A DNA stretch of 64,000 nt from Schizochytrium sp. TIO01 (taxonomy: Eukaryota > Sar > Bigyra > Thraustochytrida > Thraustochytriidae): NCBI GenBank assembly GCA_004764695.1, contig SMSO01000007.1, positions 17,501 to 81,500 on the forward strand, read 5' to 3'. Below the pieces are notes generated by a model. It was given only the letters and a program-made list of their open reading frames with translations, had not been told where the DNA came from and made no database searches. Positions 17,713 to 27,681 of this stretch are shown here, in pieces; the first letter of the stretch is position 1; the number at the start of each line of letters is the position of its first letter. A program made the translations under genes and the position numbers.

Positions 17713-19324
17713 CTTGGACTTACCCCCTCACGCGGGTGCTTTGTTCGCAGCCTGCCTTCATTGCTTTAAGCCTCTCAACCTACGCGGACAAAAAGTCTTG
17801 GTGAGAGATGGGACAATAAGGTTTTACTTTCCACAGTGTCTTAGTATTCCTTTTTCACACACTGATAATATATATTTCCAGTAGAGAGATTAATTGTTTT
17901 GGCTTGAGCTTTTACACAAGACAAGTTGCCAAAAGATTTAAACTCATTACTCTGACCAGTGATGAGTCTGAAGGTATTATCAGTATGTAGCTTACCTATT
18001 TACCTACTGAGTCTACCCAGCTGTCTCAAGTACGGTATATCACCCACGCGCGTGCACAACACTCTCACGAGCCAAACTATAACAATTACTCGTTATATAC
18101 ACAAAAGGTTTCACTATACTGACTACTAGATATTTCGGGCACGTGACTTTGTCCGGAAATAGCATTTAAGTACACTTTCCCATTTAGGACGGATGTAGTA
18201 CTACAATAACTTCCTTACACTCCGTAGGTGCCAATCCAAGAACATTATTTTAAATTGTCTTTGAGTCGCCCATAGGAAAAGTGCAAGCAAAAAAACACAT
18301 TAAAAAATAATTTGATATAAAGATGACGAGGATCGAGTTCTAGTTAACTATAAGTACTGCAAGTTCGCGTGGGGCAATCACCAAGAAATAGCATAGGTGG
18401 AAAGATGAAGGGAAAAAAATAGTTAGAATTAATATCCAGGAACTGTTGAAAAGGTCCATCGTCTAAGTCTATGTTTTGGTCTCGACTTCGTTACACTTGG
18501 GTGTTCTCATAGATACACACCTTTGTCCACACTTAGCTGTTATACTTCAATAATAAGGATGCTGACGATACCACAGCCCACGATGACTTTGTTGCAGGAC
18601 ACCACACAGATACGGCGAGCCCTGACCAACGCGAAGAAAGTTGCTGTTGTTGTCAATCTCATCATAAGGTGGGTTCAAAATCTCGATCCTCGCGTAACCT
18701 CGGTTGTTCCTGAATAGGGGATACGAAATGTAATGAGTGGATCCACCCATCGTCTTCATAGTTTCTAAAGAAGGAAGCCTCAGTGTTGATACAAGGAACG
18801 GTAACGGCGTGGATGATTTTAAAACGTTGAGCGCTATGATAAAGAAAATGAATGAAAAGGTAGTGGCAGTAACTAAAAATTAGATTAAATGCATGAAAAA
18901 GAGATACGCAAGGTGCAATACTATGTGTCTATCATCGAAATAGAATAGGTACTTTGGTAGTAGTAGAACCTACTTACTAGGAGGTCAACGGCAAAGATAA
19001 ATTGAGTTTTTAAACCAGACGCCAAGAACATTCATGTACCACTTCAGTGATACCGAAATACTCTTCCGGATCGTACCTTACGAACTACATTAAAAAGTAC
19101 TATATAAACTCTCCATATAATCATGTTGGACTGTCCATTGATGTCTGCATAACGGTTCTCTATTTGGCAATATGGGGGAATAGTGCACACACCACGCAGA
19201 ACTCCTTCCTATTTTTTGTGCGTTATAAGTATACCTAGAGAGAGGTATTCAGGAAAGAATTGTACCTAGATACCTACACCTACGAAACAGAAGATAAAGT
19301 TGAATGGTATATCTATAATGAACC
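17713..19324. other. Intergenic; holds one copy of the TTGTTTTGGCTTGAG repeat
   Basis: The right-hand neighbours are transcribed away from this stretch. A copy of the dispersed GGCTTGAG repeat lies at 17888-17965. TACCTACC and TAGTAC words are common. Short ORFs at 18523-18717 and 19047-19238 have no support. Confidence 0.5.
17888..17965 (+). repeat. Dispersed GGCTTGAG repeat, single copy
   Basis: It reads TTGTTTTGGCTTGAGC, then ACAAGTTGCCAAAAGATTT, then a GACCAGTGATGAG end. It is closely similar to the third unit at 26620-26690 (GGCTTGAGTTTTTA, ACAAGTTGCTAAAAGATTTT). Non-coding. Confidence 0.6.
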
Positions 19325-20173
19325 ATGACGCACGAAAGCATTTGGGTGCGGGCGTTTGGTTTCCTTCTTCTTAATGCATTGGTACCCGATGTAGAGAAAG
19401 CTTTAGACAGAATGCCAGTGCTGGCGCACCGGAAGCATTCTATTGTACTCGTGTTTATTGTTTATTGCATGAGTCTTATTATTCTGCTGATCAGTTTTTT
19501 TGTTGAAATACTCTGCCCGACCTTTCTTTACTTCCTTGCAAGCCTGACCTACACAATCAAAATGTCAACAAGCTACATGTATTGTGTTCGAGTGGAGAGC
19601 CTTCTTCTTGGCCCGATGCGCTCTGATAACGTATCGAGGTTACTTTTCCTTTTGAAATGTTTTCTGGCACTTGCTTATACGATTAATGTACTCAAGGCGT
19701 TTATATTTTATAAAAGCTACATCGTTGTAATCAATGAAGGTACAGATGAAGAAAGTTCTGAATGTAAATTCGACTTTGGTGAAGGTATTTGGGTGATTCT
19801 TGATGAAATCATGTTCACATTGGCAGATGCTTTTGCTTTTGTATTGCTGATTTACATATTTAGCAAACACGTGAAGCCTGACATGGTGTCACCAGAAATT
19901 ATATTTGCAAGAGAGATGTTTTCTCGACTATTACGCATTGCTGCGGTTCCCCTCATTTCAACAATTGTTTGCACAATTGGCACATTCCGAGACCCCGACA
20001 ATGGTGGTTTTATTGGCACCATAGATACCCAAGCTCACGCTATTGCACTCTTCATTGGGTTTGCCTCAATGAACCAAATTGGTGTCGTACGAAACCAGTC
20101 AGCTCAAGTATCTCCACTTCGATCCCCAGAGAGTAAGCTAAGAGCAGGAGCAAGTCAGGAAGGTTTATCATGA
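19325..20173 (+). CDS. Multi-pass membrane protein, family not recognised
   Basis: Single-exon frame of 282 aa from an ATG at 19325 (context AACCATGACG). Hydrophobic segments lie at about residues 40-58, 62-85, 103-124, 156-180, 203-225 and 236-255, with a weaker one at 8-22, so six or seven membrane spans. An acidic loop (EGTDEESSECKFDFGEG) sits between the fourth and fifth strong or weak segments, and the last 30 residues are a hydrophilic Ser-rich tail. Seven spans would suit a receptor or transporter, but I see no diagnostic motif. Upstream exons are possible but not supported. It lies between the nuclease-kinase gene and the ELMO gene, both on the opposite strand. Confidence 0.65.
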   Translation: MTHESIWVRAFGFLLLNALVPDVEKALDRMPVLAHRKHSIVLVFIVYCMSLIILLISFFVEILCPTFLYFLASLTYTIKMSTSYMYCVRVESLLLGPMRSDNVSRLLFLLKCFLALAYTINVLKAFIFYKSYIVVINEGTDEESSECKFDFGEGIWVILDEIMFTLADAFAFVLLIYIFSKHVKPDMVSPEIIFAREMFSRLLRIAAVPLISTIVCTIGTFRDPDNGGFIGTIDTQAHAIALFIGFASMNQIGVVRNQSAQVSPLRSPESKLRAGASQEGLS

Positions 20174-21049
20174 CTCCTTTCTGTTTTCGCCCCGCCCGCA
20201 GTATGAGAAGATATTATTAGCGTTATATAAACGATCCCAAATGTTTCGTTTATTATTGTCTGAGTCTTCTTCTCTTATGACAGTACCTAAGATAGTTGCG
20301 GCAAACCAAGAAGAAAGATTTGTCTGTCTGAAAGGAGAAAATGAAGATGCGCCCGCAACTAAATGCAACGAAGGTTAGCTAAATCTTCAGTTGAACAAAA
20401 AGATAGCATAGTGCTTACTACGACGACTTGAACTACGTGTAAGGAAATCCTTGTCGAGGGGCTATTTATCTCTGAACTATTAGACAATCGTTTCTCAGGT
20501 TTGGAGAAAAAAAATAAATAATAATATCTTGTTTTTTCTTCTTTTAACGTTGGAAAAACTTCTCTTCAACAGTAGCTCTGCTGCCAATTGGTCTCTTGCT
20601 TGATCGAGCTAGGGCATTTTACCTTTCCTGCTTTTCAAAATCTTTTTTAATCTTTATCCTTTTAGCACTACACTTCGTAGTTCACGACAAAAGAGGAGCA
20701 GAAGTCGATGATGACCGAGAGCTCATTGTTGGCACTTGATCTAACAAATAGTTCATCAACCATGGGAATCAGTGGTCATATGCTGTGATATCTCACGATC
20801 AGTTAGAATATAGGAAGCTTTTGTTCAGACTTTGAACAAGTAGCGTGTAAGGGTTTCGCTCGACATAGTGTTACAAGGCAGATTTTAACTTGGCTTTGAC
20901 CTTGTCATGTTTGAGTCTATTTGACACGTGAGTAGGAAAAGTTCGCCAATAAGGATGCGAACTCTGCCAAATTTTACTTATACCAACATGAGACCCCGGC
21001 ACACAGTAGAGTTAGCGTTTGCATAGAGTATCCCTCCCTGTTCCCCTAT
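20174..21049. other. Intergenic between convergent genes
   Basis: This is the space between two convergent genes and should hold both 3' UTRs. I see no conserved ORF, RNA gene or repeat. Confidence 0.5.
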
Positions 21050-23299
21050 CTACTTAGTTGATTGAGATTGGAGATGCTGTTTAATAAATTTAATGGGCTT
21101 CCGCATGGCGACATCTCGAAGTTCTTTCAAAAGGGCTGGGAAATCATTGATTTTGAGTCCAAGAGCCTCCCATCGGGTGATCATCCCTCTCCAAAAAGCC
21201 GCAAATAATTTTGCACTTGCGTCCCATGCAGTAGAGGCAATACCACCGAAATCGGGGTGTTGTCGGATCGTCTGAAGTGTAGCAAGAGACCAATTGAGCG
21301 CAACTGCCATAAGGGGAAACTCCTGCACACTTGACCTTGACAAAAGATAGATTTTCTGAACAAGTGTCGGGTCGTCTTTAGCGAGTTGAATCATTTGCAG
21401 TGGCCCTAGCAACCCTGAGCCACGCAAATCTGTGGAAGGATCGACTCCTTGAAATCCAATAACCTCCCACTTTGGACCGGGCGCTGCATTTTCTGGAAAG
21501 CCTTTGAATACACCATGTGTTACACTTTGGTATAATGCCTCCATAACAGACAAATGGGTCACATCATTCCAATCTAACTTCATCTGGGATAGGGAGATTA
21601 AATCGTCTCTATCGTTCCAGGTGATTTGTGGTTTTCGTAAGAAGCCAATTTTCGAAAGAAACAGCGATCCAGTTTTCTCATGTGCCACTTCATCAAAGAA
21701 GTCTGACTTTTCGTCTTTGCCCAAAAGATTATTTTTGAGGGTGCGAATATCAAAGGAAATGGGCTCAGCTTGCCGATGATTCAAAGTGAGGGAATTCCAT
21801 ACTTCTTCGTCACAATCCTGCTCTTCTACATCTTTGGGAGGAAGGGTGGGTTCATCTAGATTTTCTCCTATTGCAGTTCTAATGGTCTTCTTCTTCGTGT
21901 CTGACGCTGAAGGAGAGCGGTTCGCTTGTATGGACTGTCCTGACTTTCTGAGAACAGCGCAAGTTGACGATGAGATGATCTCTGTCTTTTGTGGCAACTT
22001 TGTCTGTAGCATTGAATCAGGATTTGGCACGGACTCGGTAATTCTCTTCACTATATTTACCTGAGTTGGGGGGCTGGATTTGCATTGCTGTGACGCAGGC
22101 ACACTTGCTGGAATAGCGAGAGCAATTGGTAAATGAGACTCATCATGGCTTACAGATTCGCCTAAAGAGCTAGAATCGTCCTCATTTTCATTTTCCTCGC
22201 TTTCCTCTTCCTCATCATCCTCCTCTACCAAAGTCTCCAGCTTCTTGTTTCGGCGTCTGCGCCGAATATAGCCTGTTTGAGGTGGCACAATTGGGGGTGG
22301 TGGGAGTACTTCTTTTATAAGATTTTCGTTGTCGTTGACCAACTGAGAAAATACTAAACATGCATCTAAAATCGACCGCTCAGGCGTCGATTTTACATCT
22401 TCTACTTGAGTAAAAAAGTAACCATTATCCTCATCAACCCTTGATGAGGATTCACTGGTGCATTGAACGATGTTGGAGGGAGCATGGTTCGTGCTAATTT
22501 CTGATGCTTTCTTTTTCTCAGAAATGGTGTTTGACAAGTTTCCTTCTTTCGTAACCACATCAAGGAGGCTTTTTGAATCTCTTTCTTTGTACTCTTCTTC
22601 AATGTCAATGTCAAAGTCAGAATCTGATTCAGACTCCAAGTCCTCGGATACATGTGAATTCTTGTGATTTTCCATCAATGAAGACATCATCTCTTGAGTA
22701 AATTCGATTTCATCTTCGAATTCAGGCTGGCGAGGTACAATATATGTGTCCGAGCCTGTGCTCGAATCTGGTTGAGGTCGATCGTACGGTTTGTATTGGA
22801 TTCCAAAGGTTGCTGAAGGAATGGGTTGACTACAAACCTCTTGTGCAAGATGAGCCGAGACTCTTAGAGCTGGACTCTGAGTTGAGTGCTCGTCTTTCGG
22901 ATGACAAGGTGCACATTCAGAGGATAGGTCATGGAGACCAACAGAGGGCGCTCGGGGTGCACTCGAAGCTTGTCGTAAAGGTACTGACTTTGGCAAGTCA
23001 TGTTCTGAGAACCGCGCGGGTTTTCTGGTAGCTAGGCCAAGCTGCACCGCCTCGGGGTTAATCTCTACTCGATCATACTCGAAGTTATCATCTTGCTCAC
23101 CAATGGCAGGTTCTGTGTCTGTCTGTGTCGTTCCGCAAGTTGGAGAGGGAGGCAGCATTTCCGCAAGAGAGCTATGCCTCGTTGCACCCAAAGCTAAAGG
23201 CAAACAGTCTGTTCTTTGATTATTGCTTGCCTTCATCCCAGGTATGATCGTGTGAAAATGGCATATTATACCATTACCCTCCTCCTTCGTAGTTTTCAT
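21050..23299 (-). CDS. ELMO-domain protein with long acidic disordered N-terminus
   Basis: Single-exon frame of 749 aa. Residues about 1-540 are low-complexity, rich in Ser, Pro and acidic residues (two acidic clusters near 222-240 and 355-380, and a basic RRRRRNKK patch near 345). Residues about 583-740 form an ELMO/CED-12 domain: WEVIGFQGVDPSTDLRG (611-627) with the characteristic GFQG..DP.TD.R pattern, R626 being the arginine that ELMOD proteins use for GAP activity toward Arf-family GTPases, then GLLGPLQMIQLA. Without PH or SH3-binding parts it resembles ELMOD-type proteins more than full ELMO1. Likely role: a GAP or regulator of small GTPases in membrane traffic or cilia (family knowledge). 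The 540-residue extension is unusual. A second Met lies 22 codons downstream (GMKASNN), so the exact start is uncertain. Confidence 0.8.
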   Translation of the reverse strand: MKTTKEEGNGIICHFHTIIPGMKASNNQRTDCLPLALGATRHSSLAEMLPPSPTCGTTQTDTEPAIGEQDDNFEYDRVEINPEAVQLGLATRKPARFSEHDLPKSVPLRQASSAPRAPSVGLHDLSSECAPCHPKDEHSTQSPALRVSAHLAQEVCSQPIPSATFGIQYKPYDRPQPDSSTGSDTYIVPRQPEFEDEIEFTQEMMSSLMENHKNSHVSEDLESESDSDFDIDIEEEYKERDSKSLLDVVTKEGNLSNTISEKKKASEISTNHAPSNIVQCTSESSSRVDEDNGYFFTQVEDVKSTPERSILDACLVFSQLVNDNENLIKEVLPPPPIVPPQTGYIRRRRRNKKLETLVEEDDEEEESEENENEDDSSSLGESVSHDESHLPIALAIPASVPASQQCKSSPPTQVNIVKRITESVPNPDSMLQTKLPQKTEIISSSTCAVLRKSGQSIQANRSPSASDTKKKTIRTAIGENLDEPTLPPKDVEEQDCDEEVWNSLTLNHRQAEPISFDIRTLKNNLLGKDEKSDFFDEVAHEKTGSLFLSKIGFLRKPQITWNDRDDLISLSQMKLDWNDVTHLSVMEALYQSVTHGVFKGFPENAAPGPKWEVIGFQGVDPSTDLRGSGLLGPLQMIQLAKDDPTLVQKIYLLSRSSVQEFPLMAVALNWSLATLQTIRQHPDFGGIASTAWDASAKLFAAFWRGMITRWEALGLKINDFPALLKELRDVAMRKPIKFIKQHLQSQSTK

Positions 23300-24485
23300 C
23301 GTTCTTGTTCCCCCACCCTGCTACCCTGCCTATTGATTATTCCTCTGTTTCGTTTAGAATGATAAGAAGGTCCGTTGAAAAATGGACTTTTTGCTTAATT
23401 GTGGTAGTAGTACTAGTAGTAGGTACTCGTAGGAACTAGTATTAGCACCGTGACCTATGTACTACCACGGTAGACATCCTTTTTGTCCAGGAATTTAATA
23501 TCTTCCGACTGGTGAGAACACTTGATTTTCATTTCTTTTGGTTTCGTTTACTTTAATACAGGAAGCGGGGTCAATGGCTCGTTTCTACGCTTAACCACTT
23601 GGCCTTCTCGCCCTACTTATTCACCTGGGTAGTTTTAATTGAGACAGGGTGAAATGGGTGCGAGGTTCTTCACTTATACACAGGTATATTCTTCTTTCAC
23701 ATTTTTCCAGGGCGAGCAGTCAAAATGATTGAATAACAAACTTAGTTTAGGAAACTGCGTGAAAAATATTTTTCATGGCATTGGCAATAATACTACCTTT
23801 GAATCTTAAATCGAATAAACAGATGCGAGCTACTCAAAGTCAGTTTCGACCCTCGACGAATTTCATCACCTCAAATCGTATCGTCTTTCGTTGTTCGGAA
23901 ACCGTGTCTTTTACTTGGATAATTGTCTAATTTGAAAAAACAGTAAGCCTTGGGCGTACTGAGTATACCCTTCAAATCATCTAAAGCGCAGGGTCTGGAT
24001 CAGTGTTCTTATTTAGGTTGGCCATTAAAACGATAAGGCAACACATACGATTCGACATAAGAGATATTATTTATACGGCCATGGTTAGCATCCAATTCAT
24101 CCCAACTTTTGCGAGCGAATCGTCCCATGGAACTCTCCATGACAAGGTCTTCAAAACAATCTAAGAGCAAATATAATAACAAATGCATACAATAATGTGG
24201 AATCCACAGTCGCTAAAGGCACGATCCTCATATTACATTAACTGGCTCCTTTATTTTTGCGATGGTTGTTTAGAGCCCAAAGCATAGACAAGCAGGGGAG
24301 GCAAGTGAGAAAACAAGATTTGGTTGTTAAAGATTGGATAGTTTTCTTTGGTGTTATGCATGGGCCAAAAAGACAGGACAGGGTGAGCGGTTTAGCAGGA
24401 CAAAAGCAAACGCATAGTTTGAATCACCTCGTTTCCACAGCGCGCTCATCGTGTGCTCAAGATACACGGATGTTGTCTTTTTTAC
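23300..24485. other. Intergenic, no gene seen
   Basis: Contains the likely promoter of the ELMO gene at the left and the 3' flank of QCR8 at the right. The block at 23400-23470 is rich in GTAGTAGTAC words, a pattern that recurs in intergenic DNA throughout the window. Confidence 0.5.
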
Positions 24486-24749
24486 TTAATCCCGGTGCTT
24501 CTTCATCTCAGCCTCGTAGGTAGCATCACCCCAAGCCACGGTGCCGACGAGGATAAGGAAGGCAGGACCAACATCGAGAATGTTGTCAGTGAACTTGTGC
24601 TTCATCTTCTCCGGCCAGGTCTTCACCCACGGGGAGATAAAGTCCTGCTGGTACGGGGAGACAGTGCGAGTAACACGGCCGTTCTCAGGCTTGAACTTCT
24701 TCCAAAGCTTGGTCAGACCAGGCTGAACGTTCTTAGGGAGAGGGGCCAT
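24486..24749 (-). CDS. QCR8: Cytochrome b-c1 complex subunit 8 (UcrQ family)
   Basis: 87 aa, a typical length for this subunit of mitochondrial complex III, which binds cytochrome b and spans the inner membrane once. Visible family features are a basic N-terminal part, a VTRTVSPYQQDFISPWVK segment corresponding to the conserved SPFEQ-type motif, a membrane helix ILDVGPAFLILVGTVAWG (about residues 57-74) and a short charged tail TYEAEMKKHRD like the conserved C-terminal end. No presequence is needed, as in other members. The ATG follows GCAAA; the stop is at the expected place. Single exon in this reading, though 5' UTR introns are not excluded. Confidence 0.85.
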   Translation of the reverse strand: MAPLPKNVQPGLTKLWKKFKPENGRVTRTVSPYQQDFISPWVKTWPEKMKHKFTDNILDVGPAFLILVGTVAWGDATYEAEMKKHRD

Positions 24750-27681
24750 TTTGCTAAATCACACAACCACGACAAAGGTCTGGTAAAAAGAAAGCTGTTC
24801 GGAAGAGTTGCCAAAGACATAATTAAAGGCGAGATCATTCCAACATCCCAATAACATGTGCACAAAACGTATATGAACAGACGCACCAACCGTTGTCCCC
24901 AACGAGAAAATATAGCAGATTCATAAGAAATGATGTTAGCAACCACAAGTAGTATTAACATACCCGAGCAAGTGAGACATTAATCAGCCATGAATAATCG
25001 TCAGCGCAAAGGTAAGAGGAAAAGGATCAGGAGAGAAGAAGACCACCTCCAAGCCCAGCCCGTCAGGCGAAATTGAGAAAAGACCAAAAAAAAAAAGCCA
25101 CAAGGCCGCACACAGAAGAACCCAAATGATAATGATCAACAGATATCCAGACACGCAAAGCACACATCCATGTTTCAAGCACCACAGTTAGTTTTCTGCT
25201 TCAACACCCTAACAAGTAACTCATCGAATCCCTCAATCCACAGGAAAATCCCTTGCTGTAGTTCCCCCATGAAACCCAAGAACAAAATACAATCTCTCCA
25301 AGAGGCTGCAGTACACCATTCCCTTCAGACAGCTTGGTTGCTTCGCAAAAATCTCGGAGCGCGCAGGACATGAATTTGCAGAGTGCGATATCACTATACG
25401 CATGCGCCGAGAGCATCTTTAGACGAATGCTGCTCTTGATCTCTCCTTTTCACAAAGTATGTACATCGAATAATACGTCTCCTTCTTTGACTTTCGCGCT
25501 CGGACGGCCTGCTCATGCCCACATCAGGGCCGGCAGTCCGGCTGGTAGCAGTCACCACGGTAAGAAATCGATTCAAGATAGAGGGCTGCGTTGTCCTAGG
25601 GTTCGCGGGCGTAGCAAGGGGCGGATTCGTCGCGCCCAAGCGGCGGCAACCTACCCGAGTGATGGTCTTCTGCCGCGTGTTTGGTGGCAAGAGGCCTGCC
25701 TGCAGACACTCTCGGAGAAACTCTCCTCCTTCTCCACTGAGTATTTAAAAGTATTGCTTTTCAAAAACTTACACTTTTTCCGAGTCTATTACAACTGTAA
25801 CTGATATAGTCTCAGTGGGGTAGTGAGGGGGTGCAGGTGTGTCGGCTAATTATCCCAAGAAGTGGCTCAAAGGGTTAGTTAGGCCTTTATACAAAGAGCA
25901 CGCACAGCGATACATAGATGGCCAAGATGGGTGTTTCCTCTCAGCTGTTTTCCTGCATCCCATGTCTGTTAGACTCCGGCAGGATTTAGATAGGTACGCA
26001 GACAGGTATAGCTGCTGGAGGTGATTAGGCAGCGACGTAGAAGGCAGAACAGCTTCACTCATTAAAGTTATTTCATTCTCGACGGAGCGCCTACCTGGGC
26101 ACTAGCCACTCCTATGCGCCTGCTTGTTTACCTACCAGCCACTACTGTGAGTATTAGGAATCACTGATGATGATGAGATGATCCTTTCACAATGAATGCT
26201 ACTAGTTGCCTCTAGGATACTCCTACAGCTGTGCGCTAGTATCACTGCTAGCGGCATTAGGTAGTAGGTAGTCTGTGCCTACGCACTTACTATAACTAGC
26301 TAGCTAGTAAGAACGAGATACGGCAGTGCTAGCAGCGACCACTAGGCGTAACTGTAAGGGCTGGCTGGTAATTAGCAACTAGGTGCATAAAGGGGAGATA
26401 TCGCGAGAAACGATAAGATAGCCTAGCTGCTAGTAGTGGTAGTAGTGGCAGTGGTAGTAGTGCAATACTGAAAGAGTGGTTGTTTTGGCTTGAGTTCTTT
26501 CCGAAAGACTTTAATTGATTGCCTTGACGTTGTGAGTGGGATCAGCAAAGAGTGATTGTTCCGGCTCGAGTTCTTACCCAACGTGCTTAAACCTTCAAGC
26601 CTGTTGTCTGTATCGGCTATGAGTGATTGCTCCGGCTTGAGTTTTTAGCCAAGTACAAGTTGCTAAAAGATTTTCACTTGTGATGGTCCTTATTCCATCG
26701 AACGACTTCAAGATAGCTTAGGACTTTGGTTAGATAATTGTAGGTAATATAAGGTCCTACAAACTTCCTAGCTCAATTAGTATGTAATGGAAGATAATAC
26801 TAACGTAAGTAGGCCCATGTATTATCTGCTATGCAATACATCGTACAACAAGGCTGCTCAATTCGGACATTCTCAGCAATCATGAATAGCTTTACAATAT
26901 GATAGCCTCGCCTCAAGCAAGAGCTCAGCTTGATTCGGCCACGTTTTTATTTAAGGATGCTATGGTGTGATAAAATAAAAAGTTAATGTGTTTATAGAAT
27001 GTGAAGCAGGATGAGTGACAAAATCTCCTTCAACAGTAAAAGCGAAAACGCATGTCTTCTGTAGAAGGGGAGACAGAAATTCTAATGCATTCCATTGCTA
27101 GACTTGGTTGTATTACAGCTGTGCCTTTTTATTTCTTTAGGCTATAAATCTACTCTTCTCTATAGTTTCACTTGAATGGCTCTAAAAGGGAAATAGCAGG
27201 AGGGTCGCGAAATGAGAAATAAAGTTCATTTTGCTTCGTGATTATTATTTGTTTGGGACCCCAACCTTGCAAAAATCGGAACATCATGAAGGTGGGTTTT
27301 CTGCTAAGATTTGTTATTTGTTATATGACTCTTCAAGAAACTTTCCCTGAAGGTACTGTATAAAAGAGTAACTATGGTATACGGCGTTTGATGAATCATG
27401 TTAACATTCATCTCGAAACCTCTCACATAATATGTACACAGAGAGAGGGACATCTAAAAAGAGATAGTTGGTAAAATTCTCAAACTCTTGATTTTCTATT
27501 CTAGTAAATAATCAAGAGCAAATATAGATATTAAGTCATGATTTCGTGTGAAGCATGTCTAACCCAAATCCTGTAATATTTGAACAGAGAAAGAACATTT
27601 CCTTTATCGTTTTCACCAGACGTCTCCCTGCTAATTACTCCTAACTCTGACCCTTTTGCAACCATCTTTGCAAATTGTATT
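24750..27681. other. Intergenic 2.9 kb with GC-rich block and repeat cluster
   Basis: About 25480-25700 is GC-rich, with overlapping short frames on both strands and no domain; it shares GCAAGAGGCCTGCCTG with 45549-45564. About 26240-26460 is rich in GCTAGC, GTAGTAGTGG words. Three GGCTTGAG-repeat units follow at 26471-26690. I find no gene. Confidence 0.45.
26471..26690 (+). repeat. Three tandem units of the GGCTTGAG repeat
   Basis: Units start at about 26473, 26549 and 26620 (spacing about 76 and 71 nt). Each begins AGAGTGGTTG or GAGTGATTG and continues TTTTGGCTTGAGTTCTT, TTCCGGCTCGAGTTCTTA or CTCCGGCTTGAGTTTTTA. Related single copies occur at 17888-17965, about 47025-47075, and in reverse at about 30065-30115. 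Confidence 0.7.

Noticed and set aside
25394-25804. Overlapping 77-156-codon frames in a GC-rich block
   Set aside because: Frames overlap on both strands with no domain; GC-rich sequence opens frames by chance.
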